DNA from: Clostridia bacterium
GTDB taxonomy: Bacteria; Bacillota; Clostridia; Christensenellales; Aristaeellaceae
NCBI GenBank assembly: GCA_017395065.1
Contig: JAFPWH010000005.1
Span: 1 to 64,000 of the forward strand
Length of the DNA: 64,000 nucleotides
Direction: 5' to 3'
Part shown: piece by piece, positions 1 to 8,198 of the stretch
How the letters are laid out: the number at the start of each line of letters is the position of its first letter
How positions within the stretch are numbered: position 1 is the stretch's first letter
Program-made: the position numbers and the translations under genes
Notes under the pieces: generated by a model
What the model was told of the DNA's origin: nothing
Databases searched by the model: none
Seen by the model: only the letters and a program-made list of their open reading frames with translations

Positions 1-911
1 ATCATGAAGTCCGGGATGAAGGGCGCCGTGAGCCACTCGACCGTGCGGGGGCTCAAGTACCTGACGCCGTTGAGGCTTCCGCCGCCCAGCAGCATCGAGG
101 CGAACTTCGCGTAGTCGTTCAGCGTGGAGACCAGCCCCGCGCCGCCCGATTCGAAGCGCGGCGGACGCGAATAATCGCCCACGCACAGGTGCAGGGAGTC
201 GAAGACCCTGAGGCCCCCGTCCGTCCTTTTGTAGCAGGTCACGAGGCGGCTTTGCTTTTCCTTGGGCACATAGAACGCGGTGTCCTTCATGCCCAGCGGG
301 TCAAACAGCTCCTCCTTCAGAAAGCGCCCGAAGGGCCGCCCGTCCACGAGCTCCACGACGGCGCCGAGCACGTCCGCGCAGGTGGAGTATTTGTACGCGC
401 TGCCGGGGTCAAACGCCAGGGGGAGCTTTCCGATCTCGTTTGCGAGCTCCACGGTGGTAAGGCCGCCGCCGCGCTTCATTTCTTCCTGATCGTCCGAAAA
501 CAGCTTCGCGTATGCCGCTTCCGCGTCCATGCCGCCGGGGTAGCTTAAGCCCGCGGTCATGTTGAAAAGATCGGCGACCGTGACGTTCCGCTTTGCCGGG
601 CGGGTCTCGGTGGGGCTAACGAAGACGCGCGGGTTTTTGAAGCCCGGCAGAAAATCGCTCACCCACGAGCCCGCGTCCAGCTGTCCCCGCTCCATCAGCA
701 TCGCCGCGGCGACCGCCGTGACGGGCTTTGTCTGGCTGTATAGGCGGAAAATGCTGTCGTAGGTCACGGACGTCCGCTTTTCGAGGTCGGCGCAGCCGCA
801 CACGAGGCGCAGAAGGCTTTCGCCGCCCCTTAGCAGCTCCATGCTGCAGCCCGCCATTTCGCCCCTGTCCACGGACAGCTTCATTTGTTCGAGTATTCTA
901 TCCCTGAGCAT
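1..911 (-). CDS. Serine hydrolase of the class C beta-lactamase/esterase family (3' end outside window)
   Basis: About 303 codons are visible; the C-terminus lies beyond the left edge. The catalytic SxxK motif is at residues 59-62 (SQTK), and a Tyr-Ser-Thr at 175-177 fits the second motif (YxN-like). There is no signal peptide, so it is probably a cytoplasmic esterase or DD-peptidase-like hydrolase rather than a secreted resistance enzyme. The start at 911 is supported by GGAGGG a few bases upstream. The third motif (KTG/HxG) would be in the missing part, so the substrate class cannot be judged. Confidence 0.85.
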   Translation of the reverse strand, partial: MLRDRILEQMKLSVDRGEMAGCSMELLRGGESLLRLVCGCADLEKRTSVTYDSIFRLYSQTKPVTAVAAAMLMERGQLDAGSWVSDFLPGFKNPRVFVSPTETRPAKRNVTVADLFNMTAGLSYPGGMDAEAAYAKLFSDDQEEMKRGGGLTTVELANEIGKLPLAFDPGSAYKYSTCADVLGAVVELVDGRPFGRFLKEELFDPLGMKDTAFYVPKEKQSRLVTCYKRTDGGLRVFDSLHLCVGDYSRPPRFESGGAGLVSTLNDYAKFASMLLGGGSLNGVRYLSPRTVEWLTAPFIPDFM

Positions 912-962
912 CGGTGTTCCCTCCGTCGTTTCGCTGTATTTTGCGTATCTAACGATGATCCT

Positions 963-990
963 ATTATACCATCTTTGCGGCAAAAATCAA
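963..990 (-). promoter_or_regulatory. Sigma-A-type promoter of the serine hydrolase gene
   Basis: On the minus strand TTGATT is followed after 16 bp by a perfect TATAAT, about 50 bp upstream of the start codon at 911. No operator-like dyad is seen. Confidence 0.6.
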
Positions 991-1072
991 CCGAATCGAC
1001 CGAAAACGAAGCCCGGGCGCTTTGATGCGTCCAGGCTTAACGGAAACGGTTTTATCCGTTTGCGGGGATCAT

Positions 1073-1987
1073 TTACAGGTATTTGACGAGCTCGCTCCTT
1101 ACGCCGTCCATGCGGGGGTCGCTGAGTCCGAAATCCATCCTCCTGTAGCTCCAGGCGGCGCGGCCGATGCCGTGCGCGTCGAAGACGGCGCTCAGCGCTT
1201 TGAACCACTTGAGCGCTTCCTCGGGCTTTACCCGGTCGATCACGCCGTATTCGCCGCAGTACAGGCTGGCGCCCTCTTTTTCGGCCTTTTCGATCGCGGG
1301 GGCGAAACGGGCTTCGAAGTATTCTCTCGTCGCGCCGCTTTCCCCGTAGCTCACGTCCCGGCTCACGTCCGCATGGCGCACCCAGGGCGCGTGCTGGTGC
1401 GTAAAGATCAGCGGGTCGTAGCAGTGGAAGTTGTAGACCACGTTCGCGTCGAAGGGGCTGCTCAGGTCCGGCACGGCCTCGACCGAATTGTTCCAGTAGC
1501 CGCCCAAAAGGATCTTCGTTTCCGGCGCGAAGGCCCGGATGCGCTTTACCGCCTCTTTTGCGATCTGCATCCAGTTGGGCATGTACGCCTTGTCGGTAAC
1601 TTCGTTGAGCAGCTCGAAGGCGATGCTTTCGGGCCTGTTTCCGTACCGTTCGGCGATGCGCTTCCAGAGGGAATAAAACTTTTCCTGATACGCGGGGCTG
1701 TCGAAAAAACCGCTCTCGGCCTCACCCATGTCGAAGGAGAAGCCCCAGGTCTTGTGCAGGTCGACGATCAGATGAAGGCCGTTCTTTTCAGCCCAGTTCA
1801 CCGCGCGGTCGACATAACGAAAGCCGTCCCTGCCGCCTTCGAAGATGTTGTAATCCACGGGCAGGCGCACGTGGTCCAGCCCCCAGGACGCGATGACGGC
1901 AAAGTCTTCCTCTTTGATGAAGTTTTCGAGCCTGTCGTTTGAATAGTCGCACTGGCTCAGCCAACCGCCCAGGTTTACGCCGTGCAT
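1073..1987 (-). CDS. Glycoside hydrolase family 5 protein (cellulase/glucanase-like)
   Basis: The protein has the GH5 opening GVNLGGWL, the acid/base Glu in FELLNEV (E129) and the nucleophile Glu in CGEYG (E246), counted from the ATG at 1987. At 304 residues it is a bare catalytic domain without signal peptide or carbohydrate-binding module, so it probably acts on imported oligosaccharides. It lies just downstream of the GNAT gene. A CTG at 2008 overlaps the GNAT stop and is preceded by GGGGGAAGG; starting there would add seven residues and give a more usual N-terminus. The ATG chosen here has no clear ribosome-binding site. The exact substrate cannot be told from sequence. Confidence 0.85.
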   Translation of the reverse strand: MHGVNLGGWLSQCDYSNDRLENFIKEEDFAVIASWGLDHVRLPVDYNIFEGGRDGFRYVDRAVNWAEKNGLHLIVDLHKTWGFSFDMGEAESGFFDSPAYQEKFYSLWKRIAERYGNRPESIAFELLNEVTDKAYMPNWMQIAKEAVKRIRAFAPETKILLGGYWNNSVEAVPDLSSPFDANVVYNFHCYDPLIFTHQHAPWVRHADVSRDVSYGESGATREYFEARFAPAIEKAEKEGASLYCGEYGVIDRVKPEEALKWFKALSAVFDAHGIGRAAWSYRRMDFGLSDPRMDGVRSELVKYL

Positions 1988-2004
1988 GAAGCCGCTCAGT
2001 TGTT

Positions 2005-2487
2005 TCAGACGTCCTTCCCCCTTATCCTTTTGAAGAGTCTTGCGTTCCAGAAGTCCATTCCCATTTCGTCGATGTAAAAGTGCAGAATCGCCCGCCAATT
2101 CTTGGTCGCGGTGCTCAGCAGCACGTATTCCGCCTCCGCGCGGACGCACTCTTCCGCATATGCAAACAGCCTGCCGCCGATGCCCTTTGAACGCTCGGAC
2201 GGGATCACGTAGAGCTCTTCGACCTCGAAATACGCCGTGCCCTTGGGCAGTACGGACGAGGCCTCCTTCGCGATGCAGACCTTTCCGAACAGATAGCCCG
2301 CGACGCCGCGCCCGTTTTCGGCGAGGAACACGCGGTACGGCAGTATGTCCTCCGGCCCGTTTTTTCGGTAACCGTGGCAGCTGTGTTCGTTTTCCCAGTT
2401 TTCGGAAAGGGAAATCAGCTCGTCAAGCTTCTCCCGCGGCGATACTTCGCGCAGCGTGACATCCGCTCTATCCATCGTTTTCTTCAT
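2005..2487 (-). CDS. GNAT family N-acetyltransferase
   Basis: A 160-residue single-domain GNAT. The acetyl-CoA pyrophosphate-binding signature R/Q-x-x-G-x-G/A is visible as RSKGIGG in the second half, preceded by the usual beta-strand region (FEVEELYVIP). The start overlaps the last 20 bases of the U32 gene, so the two are translationally linked. The acceptor substrate is unknown. A second in-frame Met five residues in (MDRADV) is an alternative start. Confidence 0.85.
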   Translation of the reverse strand: MKKTMDRADVTLREVSPREKLDELISLSENWENEHSCHGYRKNGPEDILPYRVFLAENGRGVAGYLFGKVCIAKEASSVLPKGTAYFEVEELYVIPSERSKGIGGRLFAYAEECVRAEAEYVLLSTATKNWRAILHFYIDEMGMDFWNARLFKRIRGKDV

Positions 2488-3697
2488 GCCGTATCCTCAG
2501 AAAGTCTCCCGCTCCGACGCCCTCGGGCGCGCGCATCGAAAACACGCTGTCCGGCACGCGGGCTTCGGCGATGTCTTCGCCGCCTGCATCCTTAATCGCC
2601 TGCGCGATAAAGCGTACCGCCGCCCGCCGGGGCACCAGCGCCTCGACAATTTGGCCGCACACGAGCTTGTTTTTGAGCTGCACGCTTATCCTGTCGCCCT
2701 GCCTTGAAAGCACGCGGCCCACGTAGTCGCAGTCCTTGAAATAGCCCGCGGGCGCGTGGATCGAGTCCTTGATCTCGCCCAGATAAAAGCCCGTGGAATA
2801 GGGGCGGTGGCTGATGGCGTCGAGCTCCTTCAGGCAGTCCGCCTTGTCCGCGCCGTCCAGATACCGCCGGTACGCACCCACCGCGCCCGCAACGTAGTAG
2901 GCCGTCTTCATGCGGCCCTCGATCTTGAGCGAGGTGACGCCGGCGGAGAGGATCTCGTCCAGCACGGGCAGCGCGTTCAGGTCGTAGCTCGAAAGCAGCG
3001 TGTCGCCGTCCGGGTCCTCCTCGATGGGAAAGTATTCGCCGGGGCGCTTTTCCTCGGTCAGCGCGAATTTCCAGCGGCAGCTCTGCGCGCAGCCGCCGCG
3101 GTTGGCGGAGCGGCCGGTCAGGTACGCGCTCAGCATGCACCTGCCCGAATACGCCATGCACATCGCGCCGTGCACGAAGGCCTCCAGTTCGAGTTCGTCC
3201 GGGATGTTTTCGCGGATCTGCCTGATCTGCGCTATGCTCGTCTCCCGCGCGAGGACAACGCGCTTTGCGCCGAGTTCGTAATAGATGCGTGCGCTTTCGT
3301 GGTTCATGCAGTTGGCCTGCGTGCTCACGTGCACCTCCATGCCGGGGCAGGCGCGCTTTACGGCGCGGATCGCGCCAAGGTCGCTTACGATCATCGCGTC
3401 GACGCCGATCGCTTTCAGCTGTGCGGCGTAGTTTGCGATCTTTGAAAGCTCTTCGGGATAGACGAAGGAATTTGCGGCGACGTAGAGCTTTACGCCGTGC
3501 GCGTGCGCGTACAAAGCCGCCTTTTCCACGTCCTGCATGGAAAAGCCAGCCGAGCCCGCGCGCAATTGCAAAAACGGCCCGCCCAGGTACACCGCGTCCG
3601 CGCCGAAGCGCACCGCGCTCTCAAGCGCCTCAAAGGAGCCCGCCGGGGCGAGGAGTTCGACGCGGTCCGCCGCGGCGTTTTGATCGGATGCTGTCAT
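2468..3697 (-). CDS. trhP: Peptidase U32 family protein, probable tRNA 5-hydroxyuridine modification enzyme (TrhP-like)
   Basis: 409 residues, the usual length for the YegQ/TrhP group. The N-terminus shows the U32 barrel start (VELLAPAGS and GADAVYLGG). The family signature with conserved cysteines is clear (EAFVHGAMCMAYSGRCMLS followed by NRGGCAQSC), the cysteines being likely iron-sulfur ligands. TrhP proteins help hydroxylate U34 of certain tRNAs using prephenate; despite the family name they are not generally proteases. Assignment to TrhP rather than RlhA rests on length, with no extra C-terminal DUF3656 domain. It overlaps the following GNAT gene. Confidence 0.85.
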   Translation of the reverse strand: MTASDQNAAADRVELLAPAGSFEALESAVRFGADAVYLGGPFLQLRAGSAGFSMQDVEKAALYAHAHGVKLYVAANSFVYPEELSKIANYAAQLKAIGVDAMIVSDLGAIRAVKRACPGMEVHVSTQANCMNHESARIYYELGAKRVVLARETSIAQIRQIRENIPDELELEAFVHGAMCMAYSGRCMLSAYLTGRSANRGGCAQSCRWKFALTEEKRPGEYFPIEEDPDGDTLLSSYDLNALPVLDEILSAGVTSLKIEGRMKTAYYVAGAVGAYRRYLDGADKADCLKELDAISHRPYSTGFYLGEIKDSIHAPAGYFKDCDYVGRVLSRQGDRISVQLKNKLVCGQIVEALVPRRAAVRFIAQAIKDAGGEDIAEARVPDSVFSMRAPEGVGAGDFLRIRHEENDG

Positions 3698-3758
3698 AGA
3701 CGGTTATTCAGCAGGGTAACCTGCAAGATTTCCTTTCCTTGTTCGATGCTGCGCAGCC

Positions 3759-4502
3759 TCAGGGACGAACGCCGATGCTCCATTTTTCCGTTTCGGAATC
3801 CCAGTCGTACTGCTCGCTCACGGCGTAACAGAATTCAAAAACGCCCGGGATGTCCCACGGATCGACCACGAACAGACGCTCGCCTTCAAACCAATAGCCC
3901 TTGCATTCGGGCACCTTGATGCCTTTCGTGTTCGGAACGTTCGCGTGATTGACCACGCTGTCGCCAAACAGTTCGTTCGCGCCGATTTCGGCCTTCGCGG
4001 GCCAAAGAAACCAGGTGCTTGAGCCCGAGCCGCCGCCGTCGTGGTAGGATTCCGAGTACGATTGCCTGTAGCCGACGCAGTCCCTCGTCTCCAAAAAGCC
4101 GCTTTCTACGTATCCGCTGCCAAAGGAGACGAAAAGCATGTCGCGGAACAGCTCGTAATACATGGGGCGGTAGGAGAAGAACCGCGCCATTTTTTCGGCG
4201 CAGCGGGCGGGATCGCCCGAAAACCTTTCGATGAACGGATGGTGAGACGCGGCGAACACGATCTTCGTCTGCCGATCCAGCTGATCGGAACCCCTGACAT
4301 ATCTGGCGCTGTACGAAATGCAGTCTCCGCGCGCTTTGGCCTGCGGAAAGGTGAACTCCCAGAGACTGCAGGCACAGGAATCGCCGGTTTTGTATTTTAT
4401 GTTCTCGATCTCTTCCGGGTCAGGAAGGAGCTTTCGCATATCTTCCCGCAGGGTTTCGTCCGGGGTGCCTGAGCCCTCGCCGCTTATCATTCTGTCGTCC
4501 AT
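3759..4502 (-). CDS. Hypothetical protein, 247 aa
   Basis: I do not recognise a family. The protein is soluble, with no signal peptide or membrane segment, rich in aromatic residues (Tyr, Phe, Trp), and has a Gly/Ser-rich stretch near residue 155 (DGGGSGSS). It contains four or five Cys without a metal-binding spacing. It sits 15 bp downstream of ychF on the same strand and 61 bp upstream of the U32 gene, so it is probably cotranscribed with both. Base composition matches the neighbours, arguing for a genuine resident gene. Confidence 0.75.
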   Translation of the reverse strand: MDDRMISGEGSGTPDETLREDMRKLLPDPEEIENIKYKTGDSCACSLWEFTFPQAKARGDCISYSARYVRGSDQLDRQTKIVFAASHHPFIERFSGDPARCAEKMARFFSYRPMYYELFRDMLFVSFGSGYVESGFLETRDCVGYRQSYSESYHDGGGSGSSTWFLWPAKAEIGANELFGDSVVNHANVPNTKGIKVPECKGYWFEGERLFVVDPWDIPGVFEFCYAVSEQYDWDSETEKWSIGVRP

Positions 4503-4517
4503 AGATGCATTTCCCTT

Positions 4518-5615
4518 TCATACGTTGAACCTGAACAGCGTCACGTCGCCGTCCTTCATCACGTAGTCCTTGCCCTCGCTGCGCACGAGGCCCTTTTCCT
4601 TGCAGGCGGCCATGCTGCCCTCGCGGACGAGGTCGTCGTAAGAGACGATCTCGGCGCGGATAAAGCCCCTTTCGAAGTCCGTGTGGATCTTGCCCGCGGC
4701 CTGGGGCGCCTTGGTGCCGTTTACGATGGTCCAGGCGCGCACCTCCTTGGGGCCGGCGGTCAGGAAGGAGATGTAGCCGAGCAGCTCGTAGCCGAGCTTC
4801 ACCAGTCGGTCAAGGCCGCTCTTTCCGATGCCCATTTCGTCCAGGAATTCCTGCTTTTCTTCGGGGTCGAGCTGGGCGATCTCCTCTTCGAGCTTTGCGC
4901 AGATGACCAGCACCTGGCTGCCCTCGTCTTTGGCGATCTGCTTTACGCGCCTGACCATCGGGAGGTCTTCACTGCCCTCGCCCACGTCGTTTTCGCCGAT
5001 GTTGGCCGCGTAGACGACCTTTTTGGAGGTCAAAAGGAACCAGCCGTTCACGATCTCGGTCTGCTCCTTGCTCAGCGGCGCCGTGCGGGCAGGCTTTAAC
5101 CCGTCCAGGTGCTTCAGCACGATCTCAGCCGCCTCGACCTCTTCGGCGTACTTCTTGTCGCCGTTTTTGAGCAGATGCTGCGCCTTTTCGAGGCGCTTGC
5201 TCACGGTCTCGATGTCCGCGAGGATCAGCTCTGTCTGTATGGTCTCTATGTCCCTTGCGGGGTCGACGCTGCCGTCGACGTGGATGACGTTTTCGTCCTC
5301 GAAGCAGCGCACCACGTGCACGATGGCGTCCACCTCGCGGATGTGGCTCAAAAACTTGTTGCCCAGGCCCTCGCCCTTGCTCGCGCCCTTGACGAGGCCC
5401 GCGATGTCCACGAACTCGAGGGTCGCGGGGGTGTATTTTTCGGGGTGGTACATTTCGCTGAGCACGTCCAGCCTTTCGTCCGGCACGGCCACCACGCCGG
5501 TGTTCGGTTCGATGGTGCAGAAGGGATAGTTCGCCGCCTGCGCGCCCGCGCAGGTGATCGCGTTGAACAGTGTGCTCTTGCCCACATTCGGCAGACCCAC
5601 AACACCTAATTTCAT
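4518..5615 (-). CDS. ychF: Ribosome-associated GTPase/ATPase YchF
   Basis: 365 residues, full length for YchF (Obg-related, OLA1 family). P-loop GLPNVGKST lies at residues 7-15, switch region [16 protein letters not shown] follows, and the usual NKxD is replaced by the YchF-type NxxE (AANIGEND), which explains ATP preference in this family. The C-terminal TGS domain is intact ([31 protein letters not shown]). YchF binds ribosomes and acts in stress and translation control. The start has AAAGGAGC-type spacing to the ATG. Confidence 0.97.
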   Translation of the reverse strand: MKLGVVGLPNVGKSTLFNAITCAGAQAANYPFCTIEPNTGVVAVPDERLDVLSEMYHPEKYTPATLEFVDIAGLVKGASKGEGLGNKFLSHIREVDAIVHVVRCFEDENVIHVDGSVDPARDIETIQTELILADIETVSKRLEKAQHLLKNGDKKYAEEVEAAEIVLKHLDGLKPARTAPLSKEQTEIVNGWFLLTSKKVVYAANIGENDVGEGSEDLPMVRRVKQIAKDEGSQVLVICAKLEEEIAQLDPEEKQEFLDEMGIGKSGLDRLVKLGYELLGYISFLTAGPKEVRAWTIVNGTKAPQAAGKIHTDFERGFIRAEIVSYDDLVREGSMAACKEKGLVRSEGKDYVMKDGDVTLFRFNV

Positions 5616-5650
5616 AGAAGAAAGCTCCTTTACGCATATTCATCTGCCCT

Positions 5651-5679
5651 ATTTTAGCACGAAAGAGAGGATTATACAA
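5651..5679 (-). promoter_or_regulatory. Promoter of ychF
   Basis: On the minus strand TTGTAT, a 17-bp spacer and TAAAAT lie about 40 bp upstream of the ychF start codon. Confidence 0.5.
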
Positions 5680-5744
5680 GAACCGCGTATGTAAATATGC
5701 AATTATCCCATGCGCCGACCGCATTATCTTTTTTCCGAAACCGC

Positions 5745-5773
5745 TTGACATATGGGCGAAGATATGGCAACAT
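5745..5773 (+). promoter_or_regulatory. Possible promoter of the GH88 gene
   Basis: A perfect TTGACA is followed after 17 bp by a poor -10 (CAACAT), about 45 bp before the GH88 start. The weak -10 suggests an activator may be needed, but no binding site is evident. Confidence 0.35.
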
Positions 5774-5815
5774 AAACGCAGAAAATACGACGCTTTCTGA
5801 AAGGACGGTTCGATT

Positions 5816-6958
5816 ATGGAACGCTATGATTTTGCGGCCGCTTTCAAGGACAGGCAATGGCTTGACGATATCCCGGGAAAGCTCAGGGACAAAATGCTCT
5901 TCGGCGTGCAAAAGGCGCGGGAAGTCAGCTTCATGCCCTACACCACCAAAAACGGCGCGTGGCAGGAATGCAAAATCGGCTGGTGGACGAACGGCTTCTG
6001 GCCGGCCTCGATGTGGCAGATGTACTTGATGAGCGGCGACGAGCGCTTCCGCGAAGAGGCCGTGCGCGCAGAGGGCATGCTGGACGAGGCGCTGAAAGAC
6101 TTCAAAGACCTGGATCACGACGTGGGTTTCATGTGGCTGATCCATTCGGGCGTGCGCTTCGCGCTGGAAGGGAACCGGGACAGCTTCGACCGCGTGCTCT
6201 TCGCCGCGAACATGCTGGCGGGGCGCTTTAATCCCCTGGGCTTTCTGCGCGCGTGGAACAATCCCGGGCGCGAGGGCTGGGCGATCATCGACACGATGAT
6301 GAACCTGTCGATCCTGTACTGGGCAAGCCGTAAGACCAGTGACCCGCGCTTCAAAAACGTCGCGATGGCGCACGCGAATACGGCGATCAAATACTTCGTA
6401 AGGCCGGACGGTTCCTGCAACCACATTGTGATCTTCGATCCCGAGACCGGCGCTTTTTTGGACAATCCCGCCGGGCAGGGCTTCGCCTCGGGCTCGAGCT
6501 GGTCGCGCGGGCAGAGCTGGGCGCTGTACGGCTTTACCCTGAGCTACTTAAACAGCGGAAAAGCGGAATATCTTGATACAGCAAAGCGCGTGGCGGACTA
6601 TTTCCTTTCGCATCTGCCGGACGACAAAATACCGCCGTCCGACTTCCGCCAGCCGGAAGAGCCGCCCCTCAAGGACGATTCCGCCGGCAACATCGCCGCG
6701 TGCGGCCTGATCGAGCTGGCTTCCTGCCTCGGAAAGGAAGCGGGACAGCGCTACTTCGACGCGGCGATCGCCATCCTGCGGGCGCAGGAGGCGTCGGACG
6801 CGAACTGGCAAAAGGACGACCCCGCGATCTTCACGCGCTGCGCCGCGCGCTGGTGCGACGATCCCAATTCGCAGATGACGATGAACTACGCCGATTACTT
6901 CTTTATCGAAGCGGTCAACAAGCTGCGCGGCGAAAAGCTGCTGTTCTGGAAGCCCTGA
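5816..6958 (+). CDS. Glycoside hydrolase family 88, unsaturated glucuronyl/galacturonyl hydrolase
   Basis: 380 residues, normal for GH88. Family hallmarks in order: WQECKIGWWTNGFW (about 49-62), the DHDVGFM loop with candidate catalytic Asp102, IIDTMMNL with Asp159, and SSWSRGQSWALYG. These enzymes hydrate the C4-C5 double bond of unsaturated uronic acids left by polysaccharide lyases, in the cytoplasm; no signal peptide is present, in agreement. Ribosome-binding site AAAGGA precedes the ATG. It heads a rightward run whose next gene follows after 19 bp. It probably works with the GH105 enzyme and the lyase-like protein elsewhere in the window. Confidence 0.92.
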   Translation: MERYDFAAAFKDRQWLDDIPGKLRDKMLFGVQKAREVSFMPYTTKNGAWQECKIGWWTNGFWPASMWQMYLMSGDERFREEAVRAEGMLDEALKDFKDLDHDVGFMWLIHSGVRFALEGNRDSFDRVLFAANMLAGRFNPLGFLRAWNNPGREGWAIIDTMMNLSILYWASRKTSDPRFKNVAMAHANTAIKYFVRPDGSCNHIVIFDPETGAFLDNPAGQGFASGSSWSRGQSWALYGFTLSYLNSGKAEYLDTAKRVADYFLSHLPDDKIPPSDFRQPEEPPLKDDSAGNIAACGLIELASCLGKEAGQRYFDAAIAILRAQEASDANWQKDDPAIFTRCAARWCDDPNSQMTMNYADYFFIEAVNKLRGEKLLFWKP

Positions 6959-6977
6959 CTGGCCTTTTCCGTAAGCG

Positions 6978-8198
6978 ATGGACAGCGATATACTGATCGT
7001 CGGCGGCGGCGCGGCGGGCCTTGCGGCGGCGCTTTCCGCGGCGAAAACGAATCCGCGCCTGAAGGTCGGCGTGCTGGAGGCGCAGCCGCGCAGCGGCAAA
7101 AAGCTGCTGGCGACGGGCAACGGCCGCTGCAATCTCATGAACGAGAGGGCCGAAAAGGAAGACTACGCGGGCGACGCGGACTTCATAGCGCCCGCGCTTT
7201 CCCTGTACAAAAGAGAATACGGTCGGTTTTGGGAAGAGCTCGGGCTTTTGCTGAGCACGGAGGACGAGGGGCGCGTCTACCCCGGCGTCAATCAGGCAAG
7301 CGCCGTACTGGACGCGCTGCGATTGAACCTGCGTGAAAAGGGCGTAAGCGAGATCACGGATTTCGCGGCCGTGCGGATCGAAAAGCGCCGGGACGGCTTT
7401 ACCGTGTATTCCGAAGGCAGGGCGCTTTCCTGCCGCAGGCTCATTCTGGCGACGGGCGGCAAGGCGGGAAAGGGTCTCGGCGAAAACGACAGCTTCACGC
7501 GCCTGCTCAGCCCTTTCGGCCACCGCGTTACGCGCGTATATCCCGCGCTCACGTGCCTGAAAACCGACAGGCAGCATCTCAGCGGCTTAAAGGGCATACG
7601 CCTGCGGGGCGAGATCTGCCTGTGCCGAAACGACGAGGTCCTGAAGCGCGAAAAGGGCGAAATACTGTTTCAGGACGACGCGCTCAGCGGCATCGCTTCG
7701 ATGCAGTTAAGCCTTATCGCTTCTCCGCTCATCAGCCGCGGCGAAAAGCTGCACGCGCTTTTGTCGCCGCTGGGCGAAAGAGCGGAGAACATTATAAAAG
7801 GCAGGATATGCGCGCATCCAACGCGCAGCGCGCAGGAGCTTCTGACCGGCGCGGTGAACCGCCTGATCGCCCTCAGCGCGCTCAAGCGGGCGGGCATCTC
7901 CCCCGTGCAGCGTGCCGATAGCTTTACGCCTTCGCAGACAGAGGCGCTGATCGGGGAATTGCGCTCCTGGCGCGTCCCCCTGACCGGCACGGGCGGCTTC
8001 AGCCAGGCGCAGGTCATGCTGGGCGGGCTGGACACGCGCGATTTCGATGGCGAAACGATGCGCAGCAGGCGCGTGCAGGGGCTCTTCGCGGCAGGCGAAA
8101 TGCTCGACGTGACCGGGCCCTGCGGCGGCTACAACCTCGAATGGGCCTGGGCGAGCGGCATGCTGGCCGGTAAAACCGCCGCGGAGGAACTGAAATGA
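6978..8198 (+). CDS. HI0933/BaiN-family FAD-dependent oxidoreductase
   Basis: 406 residues. The N-terminal dinucleotide-binding motif GGGAAG is at residues 9-14 and is followed by the family marker SGKKLLATGNGRCN. The C-terminus carries the second family marker (GPCGGYNLEWAWASG). Members of this COG2081 family are flavoproteins of mostly unknown substrate; some related proteins act in bile acid 7-dehydroxylation, but that should not be transferred here. It overlaps the next flavoprotein by 4 bp (ATGA), so the two are translationally coupled. Confidence 0.9.
   Translation: MDSDILIVGGGAAGLAAALSAAKTNPRLKVGVLEAQPRSGKKLLATGNGRCNLMNERAEKEDYAGDADFIAPALSLYKREYGRFWEELGLLLSTEDEGRVYPGVNQASAVLDALRLNLREKGVSEITDFAAVRIEKRRDGFTVYSEGRALSCRRLILATGGKAGKGLGENDSFTRLLSPFGHRVTRVYPALTCLKTDRQHLSGLKGIRLRGEICLCRNDEVLKREKGEILFQDDALSGIASMQLSLIASPLISRGEKLHALLSPLGERAENIIKGRICAHPTRSAQELLTGAVNRLIALSALKRAGISPVQRADSFTPSQTEALIGELRSWRVPLTGTGGFSQAQVMLGGLDTRDFDGETMRSRRVQGLFAAGEMLDVTGPCGGYNLEWAWASGMLAGKTAAEELK

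Noticed and set aside
912..1072. A terminator for the GH5 gene (AAACGG/CCGTTT near 1044-1061)
   Set aside because: The stem is only 6 bp and no T-run follows on the minus strand, so I did not list it.
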